This document shows, in pieces, positions 1 through 5,475 of a stretch of 8,829 nt of DNA; within the stretch, counting starts at the first letter, position 1; the number at the start of each line of letters is the position of its first letter. Made by a program: the position numbers and the translations under genes. A model generated the notes under the pieces. It was given only the letters and a program-made list of their open reading frames with translations. It had not been told where the DNA came from and did no database searches. This stretch comes from WHSM01 sp050701635. GTDB taxonomy: Bacteria; Actinomycetota; Actinomycetes; Mycobacteriales; Micromonosporaceae. The stretch spans positions 1 to 8,829 of the forward strand of contig JBOGDF010000237.1 in the NCBI GenBank assembly GCA_050701635.1. Direction: 5' to 3'.

Positions 1-108
1 GGCGATGCCCACCCTCGGCCGCCACCGGTTCAGCTGCGGCGACGCCTTCAACTCATCATCGATCTTCACGTACAGTGCGGTGGCGAGAGTGTCCAGATCG
101 ACGCGCAC
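1..108 (-). CDS. IS982-family transposase, N-terminal part, cut by the window edge
   Basis: Only the first 36 codons are in the window. Starting at the GTG at 108-106 the frame reads MRVDLDTLATALYVKIDDEL and continues to a WRPRVGIA segment at the edge. From memory this matches the N-terminus of actinomycete IS982-family DDE transposases (typically DLDTL.TALYVKIDD followed by a proline-rich stretch and a SDAEL motif), the enzymes that cut and insert the IS. A GGAGG lies 4 bases before the GTG (117-113). The frame is open upstream only to a TGA at 147-145, so no much longer start exists; TTG at 138 is an alternative. The catalytic residues lie outside the window, so I cannot say whether the element is intact. 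It reads in the same direction as the DUF4389 gene and begins about 90 bases after that gene's stop. Confidence 0.72.
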   Translation of the reverse strand, partial: MRVDLDTLATALYVKIDDELKASPQLNRWRPRVGIA

Positions 109-160
109 GTGGCCTCCATGGTCATCGTTGCTCAGCAACGTCGATCATGGACACTCTCGC
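83..160. repeat. Long inverted repeat around the transposase start
   Basis: Arms 83-103 and 139-160 are inverted complements over 21 bases with a single extra base (A at 147) in the right arm. A smaller perfect 6-bp hairpin, CGTTGC-TCA-GCAACG, sits at 126-140 and overlaps the right arm by two bases. In the minus-strand transcript the loop would hold the GGAGG and the GTG start of the transposase, while the 3' arm is its codons 2 to 9. The pairing is seen directly; a role in limiting transposase translation is inference. Confidence 0.75.
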
Positions 161-196
161 TTCTGTTCGCTGCCCGTACCCCTTGGAATAGATCGT
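109..196. mobile_element. Presumed 5' end of the IS982-family element
   Basis: This stretch lies between the transposase start and the stop codon of the DUF4389 gene and must contain the IS end if the element is complete on this side. The exact terminus and target duplication cannot be fixed because the other end is outside the window. The stretch GTACCCC at 176-182, about 15 bases before the neighbouring stop codon, is one possible terminus (ACC-type ends are common in the family), but this is weak. Confidence 0.35.
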
Positions 197-895
197 CTAG
201 GCCCCGGTCGTCACCCGCAGCTCCGCCGGCTCGTCGCCGCCGGTGTCCAGCCGGAACGGCGGGTAGGTGTCGGTCATCAGCGCCGCGTACGCGCCGACCC
301 GCAACACCCACCGGTTCATCCCGAGTACGAAGTCGAAGATCGGCCGCGGGTACTGGCCGGTGAACAGCAGCACGATCGCGGCGATCAGCACCAGCAGGCC
401 GATCAGGCCCGGGCTGCTGACACGTACCTGCTCGCCGGCCTCGTACGCCGCGTAGCTACCGCCCAGGAAGATCCCGATCACCAGGTAGTGCGGCAGCGCG
501 AGCAACCACCACTTCACCAGCACCAGGCCGCGGGACAGCTGCTCCGGGTAGTCGACCTGCAGCTGGGCGGGGTAGTCCGCGTCATCGGCGAGGCTGAACG
601 GCGGGTACCGGTCGGTGCCCAACGCGCTGTAGCCGTAGTACGACACCCGCCACGACCAGCGCAGCACCCCGACGTTGAAGTCGAAGATCGGTCGCGGATA
701 GCGGCCGGTGATCAGGATCGCGAAGAACGCGACCACGCTGACCACCAGGAACGCCAGCCACAGGAAGATCAGCACCAGGTAGTGCGGGATCAGCAACACC
801 CACTTCACCAGCCACAGCCAACGATTCAGACCGGGCTCCAGGTGACCTTCCACCCGTACCGGGTAGCCAGCAGCCGGCGGCGCGACGGTTGCCAT
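197..895 (-). CDS. DUF4389 membrane protein with two tandem DUF4389 units
   Basis: The 232-residue protein has the same module twice. Each copy has a hydrophobic stretch with a PHYLV motif (residues about 37-41 and 135-139), then G(R/Q)YPRPIFDF (64-73 and 180-189), then a W..RV..Y segment and a TD.YPPF motif (94-100 and 208-214). This is the pattern of DUF4389 proteins, conserved in actinobacteria and of unknown function. Membrane segments are likely near 27-63, 127-145 and 163-180. I chose the ATG at 895 because GGAGAG lies about 5-8 bases before it; a GTG directly upstream (898) adds one residue. It has no operon partner: the upstream gene is 200 bases away and downstream is the IS. The C-terminus looks complete, so the IS probably landed just behind the stop codon. 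Confidence 0.85.
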   Translation of the reverse strand: MATVAPPAAGYPVRVEGHLEPGLNRWLWLVKWVLLIPHYLVLIFLWLAFLVVSVVAFFAILITGRYPRPIFDFNVGVLRWSWRVSYYGYSALGTDRYPPFSLADDADYPAQLQVDYPEQLSRGLVLVKWWLLALPHYLVIGIFLGGSYAAYEAGEQVRVSSPGLIGLLVLIAAIVLLFTGQYPRPIFDFVLGMNRWVLRVGAYAALMTDTYPPFRLDTGGDEPAELRVTTGA

Positions 896-1101
896 CACGA
901 CTCTCCATTCCTTGGTACGACGCGCCCAGGCCGGAGGTCCGTGTCACGGGCGGCATCGCACGCGTGGGTCAGCTCCGACAATGCCCGCAACCGCGCCGGA
1001 TACCCAGGGCCGTGCGGCCCTGCTCGGGCAGGCCGTACGGCCACTCTGCGGGCCAGACCGGTCGAACGGCCCGCGGGTTACTGCCGGCGGCGGCGCGGCG
1101 A
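896..1101. other. Intergenic spacer between the Ig-like gene and the DUF4389 gene
   Basis: No convincing gene is seen on either strand. The spacer must hold the 3' end of the Ig-like gene transcript and, if it has its own, the promoter of the DUF4389 gene. It contains a 6-bp hairpin at 1006-1021 and the palindrome GGCCGTACGGCC at 1031-1042. I could not identify a -10/-35 pair. Confidence 0.5.
1006..1021 (-). terminator. Possible hairpin terminator behind the Ig-like gene
   Basis: AGGGCC-GTGC-GGCCCT forms a perfect 6-bp stem with a 4-base loop about 80 bases beyond the TAG of the Ig-like gene. A second 12-base palindrome lies at 1031-1042. There is no T-tract, which is usual for actinomycete terminators but leaves the call weak. 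Confidence 0.3.
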
Positions 1102-1905
1102 CTACAGCAGCCGCGCTCCGGTGAACGAGTCGTACCGGGTGGTGGCGTAGTCGTCGACGGCGGCGGTGTCTCGCTTGCGTGATATCGACACCGTGGCGCC
1201 GGTGGTGGCGACGGTGGCCTGACAGGAGCCGCCGTCGCCGTCGGTGACGGTGAACGCGATCCGATAGACCCGGCCGTTGCGTTTCGGGTTGCGCTCGGCG
1301 CGGATCAGCAGTTGGTCCGAGTCGGCGCCGGCGGCGGTGAGCTGCGCGTCCGGGCTGGTCGGGTCACCGAGGTCGGTGACCGGCTCGTCCTGGATCACCC
1401 CGTCGATGTGGTACGCCAGGCTGCCGCCCTCCGGGTCGGTCGCGCCCGACAGCGTGACCAGCTTCATCTGGTCCCGGGTGGCGGGTTCGAAGCTGTCCGG
1501 GCTGGCGGTGACCCCGGTGCACGCCGGGGGCTGGTTGGTCTCGACGATGAACGGGTGCTCGGCCGGTGTGCTCGCCGGGTTGCCGGCGAGGTCGGTGCCG
1601 CGTACCCGGAACACGTACGAGCCGTCGGTGAGCGGGCCGTAGCTGACGCCCGAGGCGCACGCCGCGTAGTTCGGCGTTCCGGTGTCCAGGGAACACTGGA
1701 AGGTCGCTGGCTCGTCGGCGTGGAAGGTGAAGCTCACCGTGGTCTCACCGGTGGGGTCGGTCGGGCCGGAGTCGATCGTGGTCACCGGCGCGGTCCGGTC
1801 CAGATACCAGCGGGGGCCGGCGACGATGGCTTCGTTGCCGAGCTTGTCGGTGGCACGGATCTCCAGGTCACGGACGCCGTCGGTGGTGCCCAGGTCGATG
1901 GTCAC
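1102..1905 (-). CDS. C-terminal part of a secreted Ig-like repeat protein, probably a 5'-truncated gene
   Basis: From the first GTG the frame gives 267 residues without a signal peptide. Residues 1-37 look like the end of one Ig-like unit (LEIRATDKLGNEA). Residues 38-122 are a complete bacterial Ig-like unit with the FQCSLD, DGSYVFRVRGTDLAGN and AACAS signatures of large extracellular actinobacterial proteins. Residues 127-237 resemble a PKD/cadherin-like unit (SGATDPEGGSLAYHIDG ... FTVTDGDGGSCQATV). The frame stays open back to a TGA at 2022-2020, and the codons just upstream of the GTG (GCDDIACGPGAV) look like real coding sequence. The gene body therefore probably began further upstream and has lost its export signal. 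No RBS precedes the GTG. An ATG at 1984 with AGAGGGG before it is in another frame. It has no anchor motif; its function is unknown. Confidence 0.55.
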   Translation of the reverse strand: MTIDLGTTDGVRDLEIRATDKLGNEAIVAGPRWYLDRTAPVTTIDSGPTDPTGETTVSFTFHADEPATFQCSLDTGTPNYAACASGVSYGPLTDGSYVFRVRGTDLAGNPASTPAEHPFIVETNQPPACTGVTASPDSFEPATRDQMKLVTLSGATDPEGGSLAYHIDGVIQDEPVTDLGDPTSPDAQLTAAGADSDQLLIRAERNPKRNGRVYRIAFTVTDGDGGSCQATVATTGATVSISRKRDTAAVDDYATTRYDSFTGARLL

Positions 1906-2237
1906 CGCGCCGGGCCCGCAGGCGATGTCGTCGCAGCCTCGGTGGCCGCGCGCCGATGATCTCGTGTCGCCCCAGCATCGCCATGAGCCCCTCTCGCGCG
2001 CGTGAAGCAGGAGCTCAGCTCAGACCCACCAGGTGGTGAGCGCCAACGTTCAGTCCGAAGTCCGACAACTCCGTTCTCTGCCGGTAGCGGTCGGTATATC
2101 GCCAGCTCACCACCGGTCGGGGCTCCGGGGGTAAAGGGTCATGCCCGTGTTCAAGATCCCTGTCGCGGGGGGCCCTGGGCGCCAACGCCGCATCGGGGAC
2201 CGTCACCGGCCCCCGGTTCGCACAATGCTGTGGGAAG
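1906..2237. other. Gene-poor stretch between the Ig-like remnant and tRNA-Asn
   Basis: About 330 bases without a convincing gene. The part next to the Ig-like gene (about 1906-1940) seems to be its leftover coding sequence. An ATG at 1984-1982 with AGAGGGG upstream starts a 37-codon frame that ends near 1873, overlaps the Ig-like frame and has no recognisable content. A 63-codon minus-strand frame at 2015-2206 has arginine/proline-rich content typical of chance ORFs. A short dyad, CCACC-T-GGTGG, lies near 2027-2037. I see no copy of the tRNA 3' end that would mark an attachment site. Confidence 0.5.
2195..2214 (-). terminator. Possible terminator behind tRNA-Asn
   Basis: On the minus strand GGGGGCCG-GTGA-CGGTCCCC can form an 8-bp stem, one pair being G-U, with a 4-base loop. 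It begins 24 bases past the tRNA 3' end, a sensible place for termination of the tRNA transcript. No T-run follows, so the call rests on stem strength and position only. Confidence 0.4.
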
Positions 2238-2310
2238 CTCCCCCGACTGGACTCGAACCAGTAACCTGCCGGTTAACAGCCGGCTGCTCTGCCAATTGAG
2301 CTACAGGGGA
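2238..2310 (-). tRNA. tRNA-Asn, anticodon GTT
   Basis: The minus strand folds as a full 73-base tRNA. The acceptor stem is TCCCCTG/CGGGGGA (one G-U pair), the D stem GCTC/GAGC with loop AATTGGCA, and the anticodon stem GCCGG/CCGGC with loop CTGTTAA, which gives anticodon GTT (asparagine). The variable loop is AGGTT and the T stem ACTGG/CCAGT has loop TTCGAGT. The discriminator base is G. The CCA end is not encoded (the next bases are CTT), so it must be added enzymatically. A small 5-bp hairpin (2313-2325) in the 5' leader lies just before the mature end. Confidence 0.96.
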
Positions 2311-2460
2311 ATGTCGCTGCGCGACGCCTGAACAAGAGTACAGGACAGCACACGGTCCGCGGCAGCGGGACATACCGGAGTGTTGCGCCGGTTCGGTCGT
2401 CCCGGTCGCACGGGTACGCCGGTCGAGGCAGGATGAGGGTAGGCCGACCGGAAGGGGACC
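2311..2460. promoter_or_regulatory. Divergent promoter region between tRNA-Asn and the YtxH-like gene
   Basis: These 150 bases must hold the promoters of the tRNA (minus) and the YtxH-like gene (plus). For the tRNA, TACTCT at 2340-2335 is a plausible -10 box about 25 bases before the mature 5' end, though I see no good -35 at standard spacing. The leader carries the hairpin GTCGC-TGC-GCGAC (2313-2325). For the plus-strand gene I found no clear promoter boxes. Confidence 0.4.
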
Positions 2461-2787
2461 ATGATGCGCGGCAGGATCATGTTCGTCGCGGGGCTCGCGA
2501 TCGGGTACGTACTCGGCGCCAAAGCCGGCCGGGAACGGTACGAGCAGCTCGCCTCCCTGGGTCGCAAGATTCGCTCCAACCCGACCGTGCAGGAGGCCAC
2601 TGGCCTGGTGCAGGCGCAGAGCACCCGGCTGATCAGCACCGGCCGGGACAAGGTACGCGGGCAGCTGCACGACCGGTTCGGGGACTCCCGCCTGGGGCAC
2701 TCCCGGATCGGCCAGCGGTTCCTCGGTGACCCGGAGCGGGTCGGCTACCCCGACCCGGGACCGCCACCCGAGCACCAGGGCTTCTGA
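2461..2787 (+). CDS. Small YtxH-like membrane-anchored protein
   Basis: The 108-residue protein opens with a short hydrophobic segment (about residues 6-20, FVAGLAIGYVLGAKAG) followed by GRERYEQL. This is the typical start of small actinobacterial YtxH-like proteins, which are single-pass membrane proteins of unclear function. The middle (30-70) is charged and probably helical; the end (80-108) is rich in Gly, Pro, Arg and Asp. GGAAGGGG lies just before two consecutive ATG codons (2461 and 2464). The second has the better RBS distance and would shorten the protein by one residue. It stands alone: upstream is the divergent tRNA and downstream the convergent exporter operon. I recognise the family type but cannot assign a function. 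Confidence 0.8.
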   Translation: MMRGRIMFVAGLAIGYVLGAKAGRERYEQLASLGRKIRSNPTVQEATGLVQAQSTRLISTGRDKVRGQLHDRFGDSRLGHSRIGQRFLGDPERVGYPDPGPPPEHQGF

Positions 2788-2825
2788 GCGACCGAGAGCC
2801 ACCCGCGGTGCGCCAGGAGCCGCCA

Positions 2826-2847
2826 CTCGCCCCGGTTACGGGGTGAG
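2826..2847 (+). terminator. Hairpin shared by the convergent YtxH-like and exporter genes
   Basis: CTCGCCCCG-GTTA-CGGGGTGAG forms a 9-bp stem (one G-U pair in the plus-strand RNA) with a 4-base loop. The loop contains the TAA stop of the last exporter gene, and the hairpin lies 39 bases past the YtxH-like stop. On the minus strand the stem has one mismatch, leaving a 5-bp core. It is a plausible terminator for the plus-strand gene. No T-tract follows. Confidence 0.45.
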
Positions 2848-3648
2848 CATGCGGCGCATCCGGCGGCTGGCGATCGCGAGCCCGATCAACGCCAGCACCA
2901 GCAGGTACGCCACGTGCCACAGCAGCCCCAGCGTGACCGCGCCGGTGGTGAGACCGCGTACCAGCGCGACGCCGTGGTAGAGCGGCGTCGCACCGACCAG
3001 CCACTGCAGCCAGACCGGGTAGACCTCGACCGGCGCGAACGTGCCGGAGAACAGGAACAGCAGGAAAACCATCACGGTGATGTAGTCGAAGTCCTGCCAG
3101 CTGCGCAGGTACGTGGTGAACGCCATCCCCGCCGCCGAGAACGCCAGCCCGATCAGCACCGCCGCCGGCAGCGCGGCGATCGTCCACCACGACGGCGAGA
3201 GCCCCATCAGCGCCATGGTCAGCACGAAGAACGCCGCGTAGATCGAGCTGCGCAGCAGCGCCCAGCCGATCTCGCCGAGCGCGATCCCGGTCGGGGTGAC
3301 CGGGGTGGCGAGCACGCCTTCGTACAGCTTCATGAACTTCATCTTCGCGAAGACGTTGTACGTGGACTCGGTGACCGCGCCGTTCATCGCTGCCGCGGCG
3401 AGCATCGCGGGGGCGACGTACACGGCGTAGTCGACGGTGCCGCCGGCGTACGGGATGGTGCCGACCAGCGCGCCCATGCCGATGCCGAGCGAGAGCAGGT
3501 ACAGGAACGGCTCGGCGATCCCGGAGACCAGCACCCACAGGTCGGCGCGGTGCACGTACGCGTTGCGCGCCACCAGCGCACCGCCGCCGCGCACGTCGGC
3601 GGCCAGGGAGTCGCCTCCGAACCGGGTACGCAGCAACAAGGTCACCAT
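2836..3648 (-). CDS. ABC-2 type exporter permease, second subunit
   Basis: The 270-residue polytopic membrane protein is of the ABC-2 type (DrrB/NodJ-like). Hydrophobic segments lie near 36-62, 72-95, 122-150, 155-180, 187-206 and 240-262. The family signature is present as FLFSGTFAPVEVYP...ATPLYHGVALVRG (residues about 198-232). It should form the membrane channel with the permease encoded just upstream, driven by the ATPase of the same operon. The start is fixed by context: the TAG of permease 1 is followed directly by this ATG (TAGATG), with only a weak GGTGGT as RBS, so translation probably depends on ribosomes arriving from upstream. The substrate is unknown; such exporters often move drugs, lipids or polysaccharide-like compounds. 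Confidence 0.9.
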   Translation of the reverse strand: MVTLLLRTRFGGDSLAADVRGGGALVARNAYVHRADLWVLVSGIAEPFLYLLSLGIGMGALVGTIPYAGGTVDYAVYVAPAMLAAAAMNGAVTESTYNVFAKMKFMKLYEGVLATPVTPTGIALGEIGWALLRSSIYAAFFVLTMALMGLSPSWWTIAALPAAVLIGLAFSAAGMAFTTYLRSWQDFDYITVMVFLLFLFSGTFAPVEVYPVWLQWLVGATPLYHGVALVRGLTTGAVTLGLLWHVAYLLVLALIGLAIASRRMRRMLTP

Positions 3649-4425
3649 CTAGACCACCAGCCGTCGGGCGAGCAGCCGGCGGGACAGCGCGAACCCGACC
3701 CCGACCCAGAGCCCCAGGTACGCCACGTGCAGCAGCCAGTGCAGCGGCGGCGCCGTGCCGAGCACCGCGGCGCGGCACAGCTCCACGCCGTGCCACAGCG
3801 GCGAGAGCCAGGCGAGCGGGCGTACCACCGCGGGAAGCTGCGAGATCGGGAAGAACACCCCGGAGAACATCGTCAGCGGCACCACCAGGAAGCGGTACAG
3901 CAGCGCGAACCGGTTGTCGCTGGTGATGGTGGTGGCGTACGCGTACGTGCCGGTGGCGGCGGCGAGGCCGGTCAGCACCGCGGCGAGCAGGGCGAGCGGC
4001 GCCCACGCCGAGTGCACGGTGCCGAACAGCAGCATCGCGACGAAGAACGCCACCGCGGTCATCGCCATCCGGACGGTGGCGAACCCGAGGTGGCCGGCGA
4101 CCACGTCGACGATCCGCAGCGGCGTGGCCATCATCGGGAGGTACTGCTTGTTCCACTTGATCGACCCGTACACCGGCCAGGAGCACTCCCCCACTCCGGT
4201 GTTGAACACGATGCTGGCGAGCAGCCCGGGGGCGAGGTACGACAGGTAGTCGAAGCCGAGCGTGCCGGGGCCTGCCTCGATGAAGCCGCCGACGCCGTAC
4301 CCGATGGCGGTCAGCCACAGCAGCGGGATCACGAAGCTGGAGTAGACGCTGGAGCGCCAGGTACGCCGGTACTGCGTGAACCAGTACGACAGCGCCGCGC
4401 TCGCCGGATGGTCCAGGACCGCCAT
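3649..4425 (-). CDS. ABC-2 type exporter permease, first subunit
   Basis: The 258-residue membrane protein is of the same ABC-2 type as its downstream neighbour, but the two differ clearly along their length, so the channel is probably a heterodimer. Hydrophobic segments fall near 28-48, 61-78, 108-134, 140-165, 177-197 and 228-246. The signature is MFSGVFFPISQLP...LSPLWHGVELCR (residues about 186-218). The ATG overlaps the ATPase stop by one base (TGATG). Its RBS, GAGGAGG, lies 7 bases upstream inside the ATPase coding sequence and forms the 3' arm of a perfect 18-bp inverted repeat, so expression is likely coupled to translation of the ATPase. Confidence 0.9.
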   Translation of the reverse strand: MAVLDHPASAALSYWFTQYRRTWRSSVYSSFVIPLLWLTAIGYGVGGFIEAGPGTLGFDYLSYLAPGLLASIVFNTGVGECSWPVYGSIKWNKQYLPMMATPLRIVDVVAGHLGFATVRMAMTAVAFFVAMLLFGTVHSAWAPLALLAAVLTGLAAATGTYAYATTITSDNRFALLYRFLVVPLTMFSGVFFPISQLPAVVRPLAWLSPLWHGVELCRAAVLGTAPPLHWLLHVAYLGLWVGVGFALSRRLLARRLVV

Positions 4426-5414
4426 CAGTTCGCCTCCTCAGACCACCCGATGTTGCCTGGAGGATGACGCGTGGTCTGAGGAGGCGAATCCACCAGGGTC
4501 CGGCCGGTGAGGTGCAGGAACACGTCCTCGAGCGTGGAGCGGCGTACGAGCACGCTGCCCGGGGTGAGGTCGCGGCGGTGGATCTCGGCCACCGCGGCGT
4601 CGCCGTCGGAGACGTACACCAGGAGCCGGTCGGGCAGCACCTCGACGCGACCGATACCGTCCAGCTTCCCGGCGTAGTCCGCCAGCGGCTCGTCGATGCC
4701 GAAACGCAGCTCGACCACCTCGCGGGTGGAGTAGGTCTCGATCAGCGCGCGGGGCGAGCCCGCGGCGACGATCTTGCCGGCGTCCATCACGACGAGCCGG
4801 TCGCAGAGCTGCTCGGCCTCGTCCATGTAGTGGGTGGTGAGCACCAGCGTGGTGCCGCGCTGCTTGAGCCGGAACAGCCGCTCCCAGACCAGGTGCCGAG
4901 CCTGCGGGTCCAGCCCGGTGGTCGGCTCGTCCAGCAGCACGATCTCCGGCTCGTTGACCAGGCTGCGGGCGATGGTGAGCCGTCGCTTCATGCCGCCCGA
5001 GAGCGGCTCGACCTTGTCGTCGGCCCGGTCGCTGAGCTGCACGAACTCCAGCAGCTCGTCGGCGCGGGGCCGCGCCTCGCGGCGCCGGATGCCGAAGTAG
5101 CGGGCGTAGATCAGCAGGTTTTCCCGGACCGTCAGCTCGACGTCGAGGGTGTCCTCCTGTGGTACGACCCCGAGCCGCGCCCGGATCTTCGGCCCGTCGG
5201 CGACCGGGTCCATGCCAAGCACCCGCAGCTCGCCTCCGCTGGGCGGCGAGACACAGCCGATCATGCGCATCGTGGAGCTCTTGCCGGCGCCGTTGGGGCC
5301 CAGGAAACCGAAGGCTTCGCCGCGGCGTACCTCCACATCGATGCCGTCGACCGCGACCCGGTCGCCGAAGCGCTTCACCAGGCCGTACGCGGTAATCAGA
5401 TGGGGTGCGGACAC
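4425..5414 (-). CDS. ABC exporter ATP-binding protein, DrrA/NodI type
   Basis: The ATPase supplies energy to the two downstream permeases on the inner face of the membrane. With the GTG at 5414 it is 329 residues long. Motifs are Walker A GPNGAGKSS (39-47), Q-loop VPQE (84-87), signature LSGGM (138-142), Walker B IVLLDEP (158-164) and switch histidine TTH (193-195). The C-terminal DrrA-type domain ends in LEDVFLHLTGRTL (about 295-307). After this the protein has a 22-residue tail whose DNA forms the inverted repeat at 4429-4488. A longer start (GTG at 5444, plus 10 residues) is possible but has no RBS. I prefer 5414 because a TACTGT box lies 7 bases before it, the geometry of a leaderless transcript, and because the shorter form begins like its relatives. 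Confidence 0.92.
   Translation of the reverse strand: MSAPHLITAYGLVKRFGDRVAVDGIDVEVRRGEAFGFLGPNGAGKSSTMRMIGCVSPPSGGELRVLGMDPVADGPKIRARLGVVPQEDTLDVELTVRENLLIYARYFGIRRREARPRADELLEFVQLSDRADDKVEPLSGGMKRRLTIARSLVNEPEIVLLDEPTTGLDPQARHLVWERLFRLKQRGTTLVLTTHYMDEAEQLCDRLVVMDAGKIVAAGSPRALIETYSTREVVELRFGIDEPLADYAGKLDGIGRVEVLPDRLLVYVSDGDAAVAEIHRRDLTPGSVLVRRSTLEDVFLHLTGRTLVDSPPQTTRHPPGNIGWSEEAN
4429..4488 (-). promoter_or_regulatory. RBS-sequestering 18-bp inverted repeat at the ATPase/permease junction
   Basis: Arms 4429-4446 and 4471-4488 are perfect inverted complements (18 bp) separated by 24 bases. In the minus-strand mRNA the 5' arm is codons DSPPQT of the ATPase tail, and the 3' arm (WSEEAN codons) contains GAGGAGG, the RBS of permease 1, 7 bases before its ATG. 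The 5' arm has CCTCCTC, which pairs with it, and the loop carries a second CCTCC. A ribosome finishing the ATPase would melt the stem. The pairing is seen; the coupling role is inferred. Confidence 0.75.
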
Positions 5415-5452
5415 TGCTCCGACAGTAGTGTCGCCGTACGACACTCAGCCAA
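5410..5452 (-). promoter_or_regulatory. Promoter with operator-like dyad for the exporter operon
   Basis: On the minus strand TTGGCT (5452-5447) and TACTGT (5427-5422) form a -35/-10 pair with a 19-base spacer, and the GTG at 5414 follows the -10 box by 7 bases. The spacer is filled by a perfect dyad, AGTGTCG-N5-CGACACT (5427-5445). A further GACACT half-site lies at 5410-5415, so the hexamer GACACT/AGTGTC occurs three times in 36 bases. This layout is typical of repression by a dimeric regulator such as a TetR-family protein. No regulator gene is in the window. Confidence 0.55.
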
Positions 5453-5475
5453 TCGATTTCCCAGGCAACCGGCGA

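Noticed and set aside
5..1150. 381-codon plus-strand open frame over the DUF4389 gene
   Set aside because: Antisense shadow of the DUF4389 gene and its spacer; composition is His/Gln/Arg-rich and it also runs over the transposase start.
2015..2206. 63-codon minus-strand frame downstream of tRNA-Asn as a small gene
   Set aside because: No RBS, no recognisable content, and composition typical of chance frames in GC-rich DNA.
2203..2826. 207-codon minus-strand frame covering the tRNA and the YtxH-like gene
   Set aside because: It reads through the tRNA-Asn gene and is antisense to a better supported gene.
2633..4467. Long open frames of 561 codons (minus) and 517 codons (plus) across the exporter genes
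   Set aside because: Both are shadow frames of the two permease genes, with Arg/Ala- or Glu/His/Gln-rich composition and no domain-like sequence; one even runs across two real genes and their stop.
4429..4488. The 18-bp inverted repeat as a Rho-independent terminator or IS end
   Set aside because: No T-run follows in either direction, it lies inside a tightly packed operon, and it overlaps the permease RBS; a translational role fits better.
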